A DNA stretch of 64,000 nt from assembly GCA_029216955.1 (NCBI GenBank), contig JANAVB010015600.1, positions 34,786,569 through 34,850,568 of the forward strand, given 5' to 3'. The DNA comes from Iris pallida. Taxonomy: Eukaryota; Streptophyta; Magnoliopsida; Asparagales; Iridaceae. Every line of letters starts with the position of its first letter. Position 1 is the first letter of the stretch. Both the position numbers and the translations under genes were made by a program. The notes under the pieces were generated by a model. That model ran no database searches. It was not told the origin of the DNA and saw only the letters and a list, made by a program, of their open reading frames with translations. Shown here in pieces: positions 47,255-58,817 of the stretch.

Positions 47255-47475
47255 ATCATGTTTTCATGACCTCTGAATAAATATTAAATCTGTTTGTATT
47301 TTCTATCTATCATGTCTATTTGGCCTCTGAATAGATATTAATCTATTTTTCTTTGGGTTGTTACGATCTATCATGTCCATATTACCTCTGATAGTATTGT
47401 ATACTCTAAATAGAAAACGAGATTTTATTATCTATCATGCCTATATTACTTCTGGATAGATACACGTTATTCTCT
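47255..47475. repeat. Four degenerate ~60-bp repeats around ATCATGTCYATATTACCTCTG
   Basis: Variants of ATCATGTCTATATTACCTCTGAATAGATAT occur near 47258, 47321, 47380 and 47438. Two related copies lie in element B near 33840 and 33905, in the equivalent place upstream of antisense ORF 1. The rest of 46960-47770 is AT-rich without further recognisable features. Confidence 0.65.
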
Positions 47476-47777
47476 GAGAATTATACGCTAAGATCAAGTT
47501 TTCATTGATAAGAAAAAACTTTGACTTATCAAAATACCATGAACATTGAAAAATCTCAAAAGAGTATCTCTCACAGGATTTTCATTTCCATTCTCACTTT
47601 ATCATCATAAAAGTCTATTACATTTCTTAGACTTTCTTACAAATCATAATGGAAATCTATTACATCTTGGATTTTCATTCTATACGACAACGATAACCTA
47701 ATGGAGATCTATTATTTCTTTGGATCTTTTTTCTTCGGATTCGTTGTTGGTGTCAATTCCTTGCTGTCTGAGCCTCA

Positions 47778-47912
47778 ATGGCAACCAGAACAGTAGGAAT
47801 TAACTCTGGTCTTCTCTCTCAGACGAGAGGAGAATCCCAGAGTATGGTAGCCCGAAGACGTGTTGCTGCCAATACAATTGGTGGAGAAATGGCAGCCCTT
47901 CAAAAGAGATAG
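47778..47912 (+). CDS. Short sense ORF near the antisense gene, doubtful
   Basis: A 44-residue plus-strand frame (MATRTVGINSGLL to AALQKR) has an ATG and ordinary composition. It overlaps the far end of the antisense gene. It could be the start of another extra gene or chance; nothing supports expression. Confidence 0.2.
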   Translation: MATRTVGINSGLLSQTRGESQSMVARRRVAANTIGGEMAALQKR

Positions 47913-48715
47913 GAATGTATCCAGCATTGGGATACGATTCTTAGTCCTGCCGTGAAAGGAACTCTACTACCCAATTTTTCGGAATAGAGTTGACTCCACC
48001 ATCCAACTTTCCGTGTATAAAGGCTCTTCCTACCATCTGAGGAAGACCCTTCTATCCCACGAAAAGTTCTGAGTTGTCTGGTTTGCGCGTCAAAAGCGCA
48101 TGAGCTCCCTGATGTTGAAGTCAGAAGAATGCTCCTCACAGCATCCAAGTCGCCAATACCGGTTCTGGAAAAGTTCTTCAGCCAAGCTTCTGCAGAAAAT
48201 AACAGAGAAAAATTTTCAACAGAAGTATCATCAGCCACATACTGGCCAATTAAAGACTGATGCTTGTGCACCTTATTCAACAAGGCTTTTATGCCCGTGA
48301 TTCATGTGCATCTTATCTACAAGGCTTTACGCCAGTGTTTCATGTGCACCTTATTCAATAAGGCTTTTTATGCCCGTGATTCATGTGCATCTTATTTACA
48401 AGGCTTTACGCCAGTGTTTCATGTGCACCTTATTCAACAAGGCTTTTTATGCCCGTGTTTCATGTGCATCTTATCTAAAAGGCTTTGCGCCTGTGTTTTA
48501 TACGCTCCATATCTATCAAGGATTTGCGCTCATTGTCAGTAGGCATGCCTTATCTATTAAAGATAGACATCTATTTTCAACAAAAAACTCAAAGGAAGAC
48601 AATTGTTTTATGAATCAAACTTACCATCGAGGTCAGATGGTTCGGCTTTAAGAGTGGTTGAATCAACGTCTGATGACCGAGTGTACAGAGGAACGACATC
48701 GGAAAGCATCGCCAT
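47900..48715 (-). CDS. Predicted spliced antisense gene of element A, function unknown
   Basis: Exon 1 (48715-48625) opens with ATG (MAMLSDVVPLYTRSSD) and ends at a strong donor, GATG|GTAAGT. A 435-nt intron follows, with acceptor TTATTTTCTGCAG at 48190. Exon 2 starts at 48189 and is open to a TGA at 47902-47900. The one-base codon phase agrees on both sides. Exon 2 begins EAWLKNFSRTGIGDLDAVRS; no family is recognised. The end may be premature, since a further donor could lie inside. The intron holds the 48266-48500 tandem array. A TATA box lies ~90 bp upstream. Confidence 0.5.
48266..48500. repeat. Tandem array of ~40-bp units carrying TTTACGCC/TTTATGCCC
   Basis: Six units alternate between GTGCACCTTATTCAACAAGG and GTGCATCTTATCTACAAGG forms, each followed by CTTTACGCCAGTG or TTTATGCCCGTG and TTCAT. 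It lies inside the intron of the predicted antisense gene. The TTTACGC core is the same as in the element A LTR. Plus-strand frames here (up to 115 codons) are repeat artefacts. Confidence 0.9.
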
Positions 48716-48806
48716 TATCAATCTCTTGTTGGAGAATAAAATCTTGCAAAAAAGCTATCTTCGGAAGAAAAGAATGAGAATGTATAAAACATTCTTTAAA
48801 CTTAGC

Positions 48807-48814
48807 TATTTATA
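48807..48814 (-). promoter_or_regulatory. TATA box of the spliced antisense gene (element A)
   Basis: TATAAATA on the minus strand lies about 92 bp upstream of the ATG at 48715. Confidence 0.5.
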
Positions 48815-49073
48815 AAGGGTTGAAGAAACAGTTGGCGTGAGTCTATTTCGGGAAAGTTCCTAATAAAAAACATTCATCACCATAGAACAGCTGCCACGTG
48901 TTATCTTGTTTCTCTTGGGAATGAGCGAATATGGAAACAGTCAAAGGTGTAGAATGATCCTAAATCAATGCATCACAAGAATAAAGGTGGAAATAACACC
49001 AAAATTTTATTTGATAAAGAGTAGGCCCCTACAGATAAGTTGAGTATCATAAATGATACTCTTACACAAAACA

Positions 49074-49340
49074 TTATTTCTTTTCTCCTTCGTTAGACTG
49101 ATGAAGGGAGGCGCCTAACTCATGCACGTTGTGGATCCCGGAACGACGCATCAGATTGAGGAATGCTTCTGCATCACCTGATCCTTCATACGCAGTTGAG
49201 GGACCACCATTTATACGACTGAAGATCGCTGGAGTCAGTCCAAAGCACTCTATAATGTTACGTGCTCGCTCGATCTCCGTCTCTGTGTCAATCCTAGAGC
49301 TCGGAGCCTTTTCTTTGTCAGTCTCTTTCTTCGGTGCCAT
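49074..49340 (-). CDS. Antisense ORF nearest the 3' LTR of element A (MAPKK start)
   Basis: An intact 88-residue frame with ATG at 49340 is preceded by TATATATAAGG about 40 bp upstream and followed by AATAAA (minus strand, 49012-49005), so it looks like a compact transcription unit. The N-terminus is Lys/Glu-rich (MAPKKETDKEKAPSSR); the rest includes IIECFGLTPAIFSRINGG. Its start lies 257 bp from the 3' LTR, as the start of the PMD-type gene (MAPKRSSAADKG) lies 280 bp from the B LTR. The first exons may be related. Function unknown. Confidence 0.5.
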   Translation of the reverse strand: MAPKKETDKEKAPSSRIDTETEIERARNIIECFGLTPAIFSRINGGPSTAYEGSGDAEAFLNLMRRSGIHNVHELGASLHQSNEGEKK

Positions 49341-49596
49341 GACAGTATGAGGATGAAAAGTGAGAATGGAGAACTTTTCCTTATATATACATTCAAATCA
49401 ACTCTACATATTCCTTATGGGAAACTGATCATTATTAATGCAACTCGGGGAGATGAAGAGACGTTCGAATGTTTTCGAGAGAAAATTCATTATGACGGTT
49501 GAGTATTGACCGGCACCATTTCTTGACTTTTCATGTTCAAAGTATTTCGAAATTCTTGAAGTCTTTTTCAAATTCCGAAAACTTTGAAGGGGGTCT

Positions 49597-50664
49597 TGTA
49601 GGAGCGTAAAAAGTGCTTCATAGAATGAGTCAAAGAGATAGAGCATTCCACTCAAAATGATCTATTTTACGCCAAGGACAGACTAATCACTTTACGCCAG
49701 GGTCAAGCCAGTGGTTTTACGCCAGAGATAAGCTAACCACTTTACGCTGGACAAAGCTGTCAAGTCATGCATTTAATGTAAAGTCTGATATGAAGATTTA
49801 CTGACAGCGTACAACACAGAATTCGAAGGGATTTGTTTTACACAGAGACCAATGTTGTCCTTTAGTATGTGGACTGAGCTATTTTACGCTCACAATATGG
49901 CTTCTTTTACGCATAGAGATTATATGAGTTTTTACGCTCAAAAGTTGACGTGTGCATAAAGTTTATTTGGGCTATGTTTTACGCTCAAGGCTATTTTTAG
50001 CCACTTTACGCGGGAAGTCCATGTCAAGGCTATTTTACGCCTAGTCTACTACTTTACGCTCAGAGTATATTTGGGTTGTTGTTTACGCCCTATCCTTCCT
50101 GACTACTTTGGAACGTGGTTTGCTCACACATCTCGAAGAACGTGTGTACGTGCATCCTATTCTTATTGAAATAATGGGACACGTGTCAACGTATGCAGAG
50201 GATGACTTCAGTCATGGGTGGCAGTTATTAGCGTAAAGACAGAACTTTTGCTGGGTTTTATGCACAAAAAGCCAAGTCTATAAATAGACTGATTTTTCTC
50301 ATATAGCAAGAACAGACAGAGAGGAGGACAAGGAGAGAATACATAGAGATCAGAACCCAGAAATTTTGATTCTCCAGAGCATTCTTCTTCAACTTTTCTT
50401 CCAGAACAGAGTGAAGCAAAGCAGGAAAGCATTCAGCCTCGCCATCAGTGCCCAAGTGTGTCGATACCTTTCTGGTGACTTAGTTCTTCCGGTTGTTCAT
50501 CTTCTAGCAGTGATCTTCATCATCATCGTATGGTCCAAGGAACAAAGTGATCGACTTCAGATCAGACTTCCATAGCAATACTTCCCAGAACAATTTGTAC
50601 TATTTGTACTTTTTTCTCGTTTTATTTTCAAAAGCCAATTTTAGGTCTTTTGTTAAGTGAAACA
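49597..50664 (+). repeat. 3' LTR of element A (with polypurine tract before it)
   Basis: It is 1068 bp, TGTAGGAGCG to GTGAAACA, with a TATA box at 50279-50286. The purine run gaaggggg (49586-49593) precedes it. It lacks about 15 bp present in the 5' LTR near 9140. It keeps at least twelve TTTACGC copies. The target duplication aggga follows at 50665-50669. Confidence 0.93.
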
Positions 50665-50669
50665 AGGGA

Positions 50670-51144
50670 CTTGGTCAGATTGCCACATGTCCTGTTGCGG
50701 GGAGCTGCATAGTTCTCAGTCTCCGATCTGTATTTTGGCCGCATAAAGCTCATGCTGCTTGGATCACAGTTACTCTTTGGCTGCATGAAGTTTGGAGATT
50801 TTGGGGCCACATAAGTCTGAGCCGCATAAGGTTCATGCGGCTTAGATGACACTCTTCTGGCCACATGAAGACGTACGAACCCTGCTTTTGGGCGACATCT
50901 CACGTCTTATCTTTTTGTTGAAGTGTCAAAGCTGTCATTTTTGTCAGTTTTGTCAGGACTTGTCAGCTTTATAAGTCGAACTGCTCCTCTTAGCTGCATA
51001 TCTTCCTTCTACCGCTGTTTGTCGACGGGCCGCATATGTCATTGAACCAGTCATACGGCTTTCCTTCATGCGGACCTATTTGGCCCAAAGTAACTATACG
51101 ACAATTTGTAATCCGCATGAACCCCATATTTTCATGCTTCTACA
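50670..51144 (-). repeat. LTR of element C, upstream part
   Basis: This is the U3 side of the C 5' LTR, separated from 8199-8607 by element A. On the minus strand it starts TGTAGAAGC at 51144. It is studded with GCCGCAT/TGCGGCC-type strings, as is the C 5' ORF. The next bases, gtaat (51145-51149), would be the target duplication in element D; the other side is outside the window. Confidence 0.75.
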
Positions 51145-51150
51145 GTAATA

Positions 51151-53316
51151 ATGGCACAACATACCGTTCCACCGGTTGCAAATCTAATTCCAACCCAAGA
51201 ACAAGTAGCAGCATTTGCTCCTACCAATACCGGTCAGGGGGTACAATCTTCTCGCATTGCTACGGTGCCAACTCCAAGTCTTTCTCGTGCTGGGAGTGGT
51301 GCTTATCATGCAGTCCCTCCTCCTAACATACCAAATCAATCTATTGCTCCACAAGCATCAGGAGACACTAATGAGGCTGTAAAGCTTTTTCGTACTCAGT
51401 TTGATGCCTTCAAACAGAAGGACGACCTACAAAAGCTTGGAATCAAACAACCTTATTCTATAGAGTGGAAAGAAGTTCCGTTTCTACCCAAATACAAGCC
51501 TCCCACCATTATGTTGTTTGACTGCTGTACGTCTCCAAGCCAGTACCTCAATCATTTTGAGGTAATGAGTGATCAACTTTAGCCGAACGATACTCTACTC
51601 ACTAGAGTATTTGTCGAATGCTTAGCTGGTGCGGCTTACGGCTGGTATCACAGTTAACCAGACGGTTGCATAACCTCCTTTGCTCGGTTCAAACAAATGT
51701 TCCTGGAACGATTTTATGAAGGAATAAACGACATGACTATGTTCGCCCTCATCAAAATCAAACAACGGTCCAATAAAACTACTGAACGTTTCATTGAACG
51801 CTTCCGTCGTGAGGCACTCAAAATGCCTCTGGAAACTCCAGATGCTCTGACTATATACACATGCAAATCAAATTTACTGCCTATAGTCAGCATGTGAACT
51901 GGATCTATACAATTCCAGGACTGGCCTTCCTTCATAGTAAATGCCAGAGCAGTCGAAGAAAGTGCTGACAAGTTCAAACAATTAGGGATCCAGATGCCTA
52001 ATCTTGATAGAGATGAACATTCTGCATCCAACATCGGTGGTCGTCAGAATAACCGCAAGGGCAAGGAAGCCTTGGCCATCAATGTCAAAGGCAAAGAAAC
52101 TCTAGCCGTCAACATAGGTCAATCAACACCTACTATGGTAGCACCACCACAGAGGGCACCACGCCCGAAAGAGGAATACTCCTTCGACGAAGAAGATATT
52201 ATGAGTATCTTCGATTGCTTGATTAAGAGCAATAAACTTTAGCTGTCTGACGCAAAGCGGCCAGAGGAAGTAGGTAAGACTGATCATCCTAAATACTATA
52301 TGTATCACAGGTTTATTAGACACCCGACCAGAGCATACTATGTACTCAAAGGGAAGATCCAGGAGATGATTAAAGTCGGCACAATCACTCTTCAACAGAA
52401 CGAGAAGACAGTGACTGCCAATGCCTCTCTTTACAGTTTGGCGACTTTTCTGGTCAACTTGTGCAGGATGAAGTCGTTCCTATCCTGAAAACTACTCTGG
52501 AGATTGTCAATCTCCTGCCTACACGAAGTGATCGTCTTGTTCCTTTGTCAACTGATAAAGGGGAAATCAAGTGGATCCACCCTGATTTAGTGGCTGACTT
52601 TGAGACACCCACCTCATCTACAAAATCTAAGAAGGTAATCAAATACAAGTCATGTCACATGACCTCGCTGGGTGATCATCATCATCCACCTTTAACTACT
52701 ACCTTCATCCCGGCAGCGAGTTCATCTTCCTCTTCTGAGACGATGCTACCGAAGCCGGAGGACAGTTACCAACCAACATTCCATCTATATAGTCAACAAT
52801 CTCAGAAACTATGACGAAGATGGGTTATGACCTGCAGAAAGCCCCTGGCTTGAACCATGGAAGAGGATCTCCTATACCTCTTTTCCTACGCCTTTAACAC
52901 AATCAGCCTCATGTTGGCTTGGGGTTCTGGACAAACTTTTCATCTTGCCAAAGGAAGCTTTCCAAAGGCAATACTCGGATAAAGAACTACAACATGGTAT
53001 CATTCGCACCGGTACCAGAAGAAGAAGCCTTGACTGGTTCAAGGTCTGGAAGACTTTATCTGAGAGAATATCCAGAAGGTCAAGAGATCCCTACTCCAGC
53101 TCCAGATACCCCTCCAGTCAATGTTCCATACCTCCAGTGGAACTGGCTCCTCCTAAACCGACGATGGCCGACAAAGGAAAACAGCTAGTTCGCTTCAATA
53201 AGATATTGAAGAAAACTCCACCCCTTGGACTTGAAAAGCCATACAATTTTGATATATTGGCTCAGCTAGCCAATACTCCAGCAAAGTTATCAATCTTCGA
53301 GCTCATCGTCTTTTGA
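51151..53316 (+). pseudogene. Element D gag and zinc-knuckle-like region
   Basis: It begins at AQHTVPPVA, equivalent to AQHTTPPTV in B. The gag domain shows KQPYSIEWKEVPFLPKYKP, LNHFEVMSDQL, FLERFYEGI and FIERFRREA. In-frame stops occur at 51580 (TAG), 51655 (TAA), 51895 (TGA) and 52240 (TAG). The motif YYMYHRFIRHPTRAYY has lost its Cys residues. Further frame changes near 52425, 52815 and 53165 lead to LEKPYNFDILAQLANTPAKL at the protease entry. Confidence 0.75.
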
Positions 53317-55010
53317 AGGAAACTCGAGAAACATTAAGCGAAGCTCTGTTGCAAGCAGACGCTTGCTTGACACTTCTCAAGAAATCCAATGAGGAACCTG
53401 TAGCATGTTTTCACTGTCATAGTGTGATAGAATTGATTCCTAACATCACTTTTACACAAGATGACATGCTTATGGAAGTCAATCGACATGACCGACCTCT
53501 CTATTACACAGGATATGTCGATACAATGAAGGTTGACCGCATCCTGATCGATCCTGAATCTGCACTTAGCATCATACCAAAAACTTTACTGGATGCCCTG
53601 AAGATCCATGTTTATAATCTTTCTACGACTATCACGATGATCTTGGGATTCAATTTTGGAAGAAGTGAACCACTTGGGAAGATTTGCTTGAAAGTGCAAA
53701 TCGACAATCTTCGCACAAAGGTCACCGTTTATGTGATTGACAATCACGGCTCCTATAATGCTTTGCTAGGAAGACCATCGCTGCATGAACATAACATTTT
53801 TCTATCAACTCTTCATCAATGTTTCAAGTATGTGGATGCCAATGGAGAAGGCCAAAAGGTGGTGGCTGATCTTAACCCCTTCCGAGGCATCGAAACATAT
53901 TTTACTGACTCCAGGATGTACAAAGAAGAATTCATGAAAGTTGTACTGGCCATAGATACCGAGGAAGATCAGAGGGACACCCCAGATGATGTTCTTGTAA
54001 TTCCAGTTAAAGGACGCACTTCTCTTCCTTCGTCTTCTCAGACGCTAACCATCCATCTCTCCTCTCATGCTAAGCCTCTTTCTGCTGAAAAGAGGGAACA
54101 GAGGGAGCTCACCTCTTTTGAGCCTCTTGTTATCGACCTCCATCGTAACAAGCCTTCATCTTCTCTTTTTCCTTCTCCTCCTCTGGTTATCAACCTTAGC
54201 AACCCATCGGCTAAGGTCAAAAGCTCTGTTGTAAATGATGATGTAAAAATTAATAAAATAGAATCTCCTTTGCACTATACTAATGTTATTTATTATACTC
54301 AATGTTATTTAGAAATGCTAGATAACTTCAAACCACTCACAATAGGAGCAGTTCAATCTTTTCAAGATGAAGTATCATTCGAACCAACTCATGATTCCTT
54401 CTTTATAGTTCCTTCCAGGAAGAAAGATGAACTTTCTATACTTTTTAGTAAAAGAACAGAGCAGAAGACTACGTCCGATTGCGAGACTAAAAATGACGAT
54501 AACGGGCGGCTCCAACTACAACGTTATAGTCAACAATCTAAAGATATCATTCAAAAGATGGGCTATAATTTTAAGGCTGGCCTTAATGGTGGTAAGGGAA
54601 GGCGAACTCCTATTCGTATTCCTACTCCAAAAGGAAAGTCACCGCAATACTACAGCAAAACAAAGCATGGGTTGGGCTATACTTCGCCAGTTACGACCCC
54701 AGACGCTTCTGAGTCTGAAAAAGAGGAGCGATCTAACTCTTTTGACTATGTTTTATGGGATTCTGACACCAGTATAGGGCACGTTCATCGAGTAACTCTA
54801 TCTTCTAATATGGTGACCGTAGAGTTTTTAGAAGACGATGACAATTTTGCTGAAGCTCCTAAGTCAGATCCTTGGGCACAAAGAATGGACAATCAATGGG
54901 AACTTCGCTTCGAGCAACGCAAACCACCTACCGAATATCAGTTGGTCCAAGACGATGTCGGAAATGAAGCTTCTCCAAGGCCAATCTTCATCAGCAAAAG
55001 CCTTCCTTAA
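53313..55010 (+). pseudogene. Element D protease and linker
   Basis: An open frame of 565 residues contains FTQDDML, YYTGYVDTMKVDRILIDPES and ALSIIPK. The catalytic turn D-P-G-S has become D-P-E-S, which should abolish protease activity. The C-terminal protease segment YNALLGRPSLHEHNI and the linker (RYSQQSKDIIQKMGYNF, DPWAQRMDNQWELRFEQRK) follow. The frame ends at a TAA at 55008-55010. Confidence 0.75.
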
Positions 55011-56044
55011 GCGGATAAATAGGAACTAATTCAGCTCATTAAGGAATACATTGACGTATTCGCCTGGAGCTATGAGGATATGCCGAGATTAGATCCTCAG
55101 ATCGCTACCCACAAACTCAACATTCTACCAAATACGAGGCCAGCTAAACAACAACAGCATCAATTTTGACCTGATATGATGGACGCTATAGAAGCTGAAG
55201 TCAAGAAGCTTATCGCTTGTGGTTTTGTCAGAGAAGAACAACATTCCGACTGGGTGGCTAATGTCATCCCAGTTATGAAAAAATAGGGAAGGTCCGAGTC
55301 TGCATTGACTTTAGAGACCTTAACGATGCTTATCCCAAATATGAGTTTCTTCTTCCGATCACTGATGTCATGATCGACAATACTTGCAGGTTCGAACGAA
55401 TGTCTTTTATGGATGGATTCTCAGGATATAATCAAATTAAGATGCATCCAGAAGATGAGAGACATACATCTTTTCGTACTCCTCTGGGAGTCTATTGCTA
55501 CACCGTCATGCCGTTCGGTCTTAAAAATGCTGGTACAGTCTATCAGCGGGCTATGAGTACCATCTTTCGTGAACATTTGCGGAAGATAGTCGAATGCTAT
55601 GTCGACGATATTGCTGTCAAAAATCGTCTAAAGGAAGATCACCTCCAAGACTTGAGAACTATCTTCGATTTAATGCAACAACATCAACTCAAAATAAATC
55701 TCACCAAATCATTCCTGGGAGTCTCTAGTGGCAAATTCCTCTTATTCGTTATTACCTCTAAAGGTATACACGTTGACCCCGAGAAAATCAAAGCCATTCA
55801 AGAGATGCATCCTCCACGCAACCTAAAAGAGCTATGAGGATTCCAGGGACGGCTTGCGTACATCAGGAGATTCAGTTCAAATCTCTCTGGACGCAGTAGA
55901 CCGTTTATCAACTCATGAAAAAAGGTGTGTCTTTCATTTGGACTGAAGAATGTCAACAAGAATTTGAAGACATAAAGCGGTACTTGATGAACCCTCTAGT
56001 TCTAATACCTCTAGTCTGAGGAATGCCTTTTCTGATGTATGTCA
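55011..56044 (+). pseudogene. Element D reverse transcriptase, truncated
   Basis: Its continuation is broken by several stops (for example 55019 and 55168 regions) and a deletion near 55285. The best open part (55370-55837) has FMDGFSGYNQIKMHPEDE, the catalytic YVDD near 55598 and HQLKINLTKSFLGVSSGKF. The sequence ends at the GMPFLMYV step of RNase H, where F begins. No integrase remains. Confidence 0.8.
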
Positions 56045-57537
56045 TGTAGAAGCATAGAGAATCTAAGCTGACAATATTCCTCCACCACAGCGCAAGGAAT
56101 ACAAATGTGCAGACAGAGTGTTAAAAAGATAAAACATAAGATATGGAAGAAAGTTCTTTTATTATCATGTCTACAAAGGTCTAGTACAGACTCATCAAGG
56201 ATACATATAAAGGACCAACCCTATTCTTCTACAAAAAATCGATTACAGATCTAGCAAAGCCTAGAGGAGTCTACAAGGGGTTTAGTCTTCATCAAAGTGC
56301 AGTCCCCTTTCTTTTCGGTATGCATACTAGAAGATTGATCTCCATTGAAGCGTATTCTGACTTTCTTGTGGGCGCAAACCTCCAAAAGCGTATCAACTAC
56401 ACGACTGAAGCGTGCAACTTCCTAAAACAGCAATTGGCCCGGGTTTTCAGAAGGCGCAGAAGGTCTCAAAAGCCTAGAATGGGCAGGGCAGAGCACAATC
56501 TGTGGCTCTCCGGGTTGGCCATCCACCCACAAGCTAGGTCATCAGGACCTCAAAGACCTCCAAGACGTCGCCCAGGTTCGAACTCCTCATGAGAAGCATT
56601 CCAGCATATTTCGAGGCTCATCAAAAGTTCTTCTACGAAGGCATAGCCCCTTTGAACGAAGGAATCCTCAACCAAAATCCGACTTAGGCAAGGCCAACCG
56701 CCGCTCGAATCTAAGTCTGGATCCAACATGGTGTTGAAGGACAAGAAGAAGAAGAAGACGTAGCTCTTCAGAAGAAACTCCCCCTTTATATAGGGTGGGA
56801 GTGGTCCAAATTACAGGCCACATGGCCGACGGTCAAAGTTCCCACATTAATGGAATGAACCTCGGAGTCAGCATGACGAACCTCATTAAATAAAGTTCAT
56901 TCAACTAAGTCCTAGACTATCCTATGACCCCTTGAAATTCCTTAAGTAACGGCGACAATTAAGAGGGAGTTGTTTATTAAGGAGCGGTCATTCATTGCTT
57001 TTTAAAAGAAGACTTTAAAGCCAATGCCTTCAAACCAGAGGCGCAGCTACATTCCTGCACCAACTTCAGGCGCAGACTGGTGATGTTTTCACACCACCTC
57101 AACTCCAATGGCACAGTACTCTACTCCGAACCAGAAGCTCTACTACCTTTCGTCAGAGACTTGGGAGATACCATTTGCATCCAACATATGTCCGTCTGCC
57201 ACTCCAAAAGCACAATGACCTCATCAACCTGAAGCACAAGCCTACTCGTCGCCCTAAAGCACAGTGACTTCGTCGCTCGAAACATAGCCTTCTCGTCGCT
57301 TAAACGCACAGAGGCTCCGTCGTCTTCGAAGCATAGTCTATTCGTCGCCTGAAAGTACAGAGGCTCCATTGTCTCCAGAAGAACGGTCTACTCGTTGCCA
57401 CAGAAGTGCAGCAGTACTTAGACCTCGCCAGAGGCACAGGAAGCATGGTTCCACCCAGTCGGTTTGCTTAAACCGACTCTCTCGAAGATAAGATTGGGAT
57501 CAATCATGATTGATATCTTATTAATTTGATTTAAATC
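56045..57537 (-). mobile_element. Segment F: LTR-like insertion in D, orientation probably minus
   Basis: It starts TGTAGAAGC abruptly inside the D RNase H frame (possible target duplication tgtca, 56040-56044) and is itself cut by G at 57537. On the minus strand a TATA box TATATAAA lies at 56792-56785. Its presumed upstream side (57010-57430) is full of degenerate repeats built on GAAGCACAG/GGCGCAG and CTCGTCGCC, much as the U3 of A, B and C are full of their motifs. The minus frame starting at 56729 (MLDPDLDSSGG) falls downstream of the TATA box and is unsupported. No second LTR or coding domain is visible. Confidence 0.45.
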
Positions 57538-58817
57538 TGTAAAACCCCTAAATTTTTACTATTTTTTTATTTTTATAGTTTGGTACTAATTTTTTTTATT
57601 TTGTATTTGTACGTCGCGTAGTTGCATTATACGTCGTGCGCGAAATTTCGTTTTTCGTAATTTCTCGACGAGTGCGAATATGTGCCAGTGTACATATTTT
57701 AGAAAAATATTTTTCTATTCAAAATAATATAAATAATAATTATTTGTATTTGTATTTTACTTAAAGTTGTGAAAAGTATCGTATCGAGATGGCCAAAACT
57801 TATTACTTTTATTTATTTATAAAAGGCTATCTTATTTAATAGTGGTAGTTTAGAAAACTATTTTTATGCAAATATTCCTTGCATATGAGGTACATGAATT
57901 TGAATTCATATATATATAATTCTATTTTCAAAATTTATTAATATTAATATTTTATTATTCGAAAAGATATTTAAAAATATTTATTGTTTTCAAAATTATT
58001 ATTATTAGTATATTTGGAAAATATATTTTGAAATGATTGTGGCAATTTAAATCTTTGATTAGATTTTATGGATTTAATTTAAATAGTTTAAATTTAAAGA
58101 TAGAATTTATATTTAATTTGAGTTTAGATTATCTAGATTTAAACTGGAATTGAATTTGAATTTAGATTTGATTTTATTGATTTAAATTTAATAATTAAAT
58201 TATCTAATTGGGTTTAAATAAATCATAATCCTTATCCAACTGGGAATTCCCACCTCCTATATAAGGAGAGGTACTCATCCATAAATTTTTACCATCCACA
58301 AACGTGCATCGTGTCCGTGTCCGTGCCTATTCCCTCCACTATACTTCGGTGTTACATATATAAATTCATCTATCCTGTCGGACACACCCCAAAACCAATA
58401 AATCCTTAATAAAATTCGTAGTCTAAACCCCGTCCCCACTCACATCAGCCGCCTCCGCCTCGACTCCCAACCGGCACCCTGCCAACTTTGGCAGCACAAC
58501 CATCATCGCTGCATCCCCGTGGCCTCCTTCTCTCCCGGCCAGACCCGAGCCCGACCCGAGCCATCCATCACCCGTCACCACCACCATCCCTGCCACCGCC
58601 ACCATCGGCCGAACCGCCGCCATAGAATCACCACCACCACCCGATCCCATATCCCGACCAGCCACCGCCAGCCTCCGTCTCTGCCATAAACCACCACCGT
58701 CAAACTCCTCCTCCCGCAGAACACCGATGCCACCAATACAACCCCCAACTTCATCATCACCACAACCTCGATCCCCCTTACCATCACGATAGCCACCACC
58801 ACCCGAACCACAACCAC
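57538..58817 (+). repeat. 5' LTR of element G (portion alignable to second copy)
   Basis: It matches 62731-64000 with scattered changes and small indels. A TATATAAGG promoter-like box lies near 58259. An AT-rich first kilobase gives way to a C-rich block from about 58430. The true right end lies beyond 58817 and I could not find it. Confidence 0.8.

Larger units (their letters stand above)
51145..56044 (+). mobile_element. Element D: old Ty3/gypsy copy, internal part only
   Basis: It runs from within gag to RNase H, aligning along its length with element B. The left part, including its LTR, lies beyond element C and outside the window; the right is cut by segment F at 56045. It has the most in-frame stops and frameshifts of the elements here, consistent with being the oldest layer of the nest. 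Confidence 0.85.

Noticed and set aside
48264..48651. Plus-strand frames with repeats like YKALRQCFMCTLFNKAF
   Set aside because: They are translations of the 40-bp tandem array in an intron.
56550..56744. Minus frame behind a TATA box in F as an antisense gene
   Set aside because: If F is a minus-oriented LTR this is transcribed leader; no homology to the antisense ORFs of A or B.
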